Origin: Prosthecochloris marina
GTDB taxonomy: Bacteria > Bacteroidota > Chlorobiia > Chlorobiales > Chlorobiaceae
DNA length: 64,000 nucleotides
Assembly (NCBI RefSeq): GCF_003182595.1
Contig: NZ_PDNZ01000006.1
Location: forward strand, 124,001-188,000
Reading direction: 5' to 3'
The notes below the pieces were generated by a model. That model made no database searches. It was not told the DNA's origin and worked only from the letters and a program-made list of their open reading frames with translations. The position numbers and the translations under genes were made by a program. Positions 62,534 to 64,000 of the stretch are shown here, one piece after another; within the stretch, counting starts at the first letter, position 1, and the number at the start of each line of letters is the position of its first letter.

Positions 62534-63577
62534 TCATTTGAACTTCGCTGTTGCGTCAATGAACCAGTCATCTTGACAGATTATTGGTACTTCAACATCA
62601 CTCGACGTGCTGAAATCCAGTTTTTGCAGGTCTATTTTATGCAGTGTCGGGTTCAAGTAACTGTAGAAGTAGTACTGCTTCTTTGTGTAGTCACGAATGA
62701 CCGCCCATTGCGTGAAATCGGACATTTTTTCGGGGTGATCCATCTCTGTGATGGTACCACAAGGGACCCATACGGTCTGCAGCAGCTGCCAGGCAAAACT
62801 GATGTTTTGTTGTTCGTTCCCCGGCTCCGGCCGATATACCGAGAGGCACATTTTAGCTGCCCGTACGAAGCGTGACGGTGGCGTGGCATCTCCAGGCAGA
62901 CCGAGCATGCCACTACCGTTGGTTTCCTGACCGTACTGATACTCCGTATTCCGGGGAGTCAGCTTTTTATACTTCTCCTGATGCAGATTCTCCAGCTGTT
63001 CGCTGTAAAAAGGTGCGTTGGTGAGCAATCCATCATCTGTGAGCGTCTTGACTACCTCACCGCTGTGAAATTCGATAACAAGACAGTCACCCGCTTGGTC
63101 CTGCACCATGAAGTGAAGCGGAATCTTGTTTTGCAGAAACGGGACACCCTCGATTTGAACCGCTCCGCCATCCATAGCCGCGTTCAGATCCCTCACTGTC
63201 GCGAAATTCCCCAATGCCCAGGAGGGGAAATCGGATACCCAGATACGGTTGTCTTTGGTACCCGTGGCTCGTGGGTACTCCGATCCGGGGAGCCACAAGG
63301 TCGCAACGCTGAGACCGGCACTGTTCATACCATCGCTGACACTGGGTAACGGCACGTCAGCATTGATAACCGGTAGTTCCACCACGGCACCGATGAAACC
63401 GTACTTCGCCTTCCATTTCAGCGGATGAATAATGGCATGTGGACCATCGGGAAAGGATTCTCCAACCGCGAACTTCTTCAGAACCGTCTTAAAAAGAATA
63501 CCGAAATCCATGGTGCGAGCGGAGACCCGATGGACAGGTTTCTCTCCGCTGACAGGAATTGAGAAATTGGTACACAT
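62534..63577 (-). CDS. Choloylglycine hydrolase / penicillin V acylase family (linear amide C-N hydrolase)
   Basis: Ntn-hydrolase with N-terminal Cys nucleophile after Met removal (MCTNFSIP). 347 residues. R21 and D24 (SARTMDF), the NSAGLSVATLWLPGSEYP segment, and PPSRFVRAA are the family pattern. Strong ribosome-binding site AAGGAGG with 7-base spacing. Possible substrates are bile-acid amides, penicillin V or N-acyl homoserine lactones; the last is more likely in a marine phototroph but unproven. Confidence 0.9.
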   Translation of the reverse strand: MCTNFSIPVSGEKPVHRVSARTMDFGILFKTVLKKFAVGESFPDGPHAIIHPLKWKAKYGFIGAVVELPVINADVPLPSVSDGMNSAGLSVATLWLPGSEYPRATGTKDNRIWVSDFPSWALGNFATVRDLNAAMDGGAVQIEGVPFLQNKIPLHFMVQDQAGDCLVIEFHSGEVVKTLTDDGLLTNAPFYSEQLENLHQEKYKKLTPRNTEYQYGQETNGSGMLGLPGDATPPSRFVRAAKMCLSVYRPEPGNEQQNISFAWQLLQTVWVPCGTITEMDHPEKMSDFTQWAVIRDYTKKQYYFYSYLNPTLHKIDLQKLDFSTSSDVEVPIICQDDWFIDATAKFK

Positions 63578-64000
63578 TGTTCAACCTCCTTCGAGAAAAG
63601 TGTTATGCAGCCAGTACAAAGAATATCTCAAGAGACAAAAATGTCGGCTTCACCCAATCCTCACGTCAATACAACAGCCTGTCTATCACTGTATGCCTCT
63701 CGTAAGAAAAAACCCTGACGGGTCAATACTCATCGGCATTACTGAAAATCGCTGGATACTTTTTCTACTGATAGGAACCAAAGGAAGGGCGCCGGAGCAC
63801 AACAAAAACAACATGATCGACCACTGTATACTCAAAAAGCTTTTTGCAGACAAAAAAGTTTCAGGCTATGCATCCCATAATCGAGCCGTCCAGTGTAATA
63901 CTCTTTGTTTCATTATACAAAGTGATCCGGCGTCCAGTCCCCTTGAAGTCATGCCGCACGTGATGCGGCATCCATGCGGATCAACGAAGTCGGTGACGGA
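63578..64000. other. Noncoding end of window with repeat copy
   Basis: No supported gene. 63961-64000 carries GCATCCATGCGGATCAACGA preceded by GCCGCACGTGATGCGGC (a hairpin), matching the 61.1 kb copy of the dispersed repeat, in the same orientation. The sequence continues beyond the window. A 102-codon open frame from 63693 runs to the edge but passes into the repeat. Confidence 0.6.

Noticed and set aside
63693..64000. Open frame of about 102 codons running off the right end
   Set aside because: It reads through the dispersed repeat at its end, has no ribosome-binding site and no recognisable domain.
1..64000. tRNA, rRNA, CRISPR or riboswitch elements
   Set aside because: No cloverleaf T-loop motifs, no regularly spaced repeats of CRISPR type, and no known aptamer consensus were found by eye; weak ones could be missed.

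Overview
The window looks like chromosomal DNA from a green sulfur bacterium (Chlorobiaceae; codon use, gene set and repeats suggest Prosthecochloris or a close relative). The best marker is pscC, the membrane cytochrome c-551 of the P840 reaction centre (6.4-7.2 kb). It is supported by a lpxC-fabZ fusion of Bacteroidota/Chlorobiota type, a half-length carB, and a phosphoenolpyruvate carboxylase beside pscC. The species call is from memory of these families, not from a search.

Layout. 0-5.8 kb: leftward run with a peptide-binding lipoprotein, HPr kinase, ribosome hibernation factor, XerC, an unknown protein and a methyltransferase. 5.9-11.8 kb: queF, pscC, ppc and a ComM/YifB ATPase. 11.8-28.1 kb: mostly accessory DNA of small one-gene units: a RelE-type toxin-antitoxin pair with its own promoter and operator, SnoaL-like, CYTH, five GNAT acetyltransferases, short-chain dehydrogenase, Crp-type regulator, LprI-like, flavodoxin, formyltransferase-like, thioesterases and SRPBCC. 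Two broken genes (a resolvase tail and an HTH antitoxin-like piece) and one attC-like inverted repeat suggest past cassette or mobile-element traffic. NUDIX, sppA and an oligopeptide ABC ATPase sit inside it. 28.5-38.8 kb: core genes rsmI, panC, pnp, leuS and acs, interrupted at 35.3-36.5 kb by a compact phage-repressor-like module. 38.8-39.8 kb: a 217-bp tandem repeat array, then a possible microprotein or small RNA gene. 39.8-43 kb: lipoprotein, GNAT, secreted Ada-type zinc protein, TspO, inositol monophosphatase. 43.0-43.3 kb: a perfect 7-bp minisatellite and another copy of the dispersed repeat. 43.5-60.9 kb: dense housekeeping block (lpxC-fabZ, pgsA, ruvC, yebC, pheA, polA, M23 peptidase, DUF2795, Omp85 protein, rpe, trpC, carB, JAMM peptidase, purD, DUF374 acyltransferase, lpxK). 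60.9-64 kb: repeats, isochorismatase-like hydrolase, isoprenylcysteine-type methyltransferase, a choloylglycine-hydrolase-family enzyme, and the start of another repeat copy.

Functional links: lpxC-fabZ, DUF374 and lpxK serve lipid A synthesis, and the Omp85 protein serves the outer membrane. ppc, acs and pscC fit autotrophic or mixotrophic phototrophy. Three repeat families are intergenic: the 217-bp MDPRVKPEDD-type repeat, a roughly 110-bp imperfect palindrome (three copies), and the 7-bp minisatellite. No tRNA, rRNA, CRISPR array, intact transposase or integron integrase was seen. All function calls rest on motif recognition by eye.
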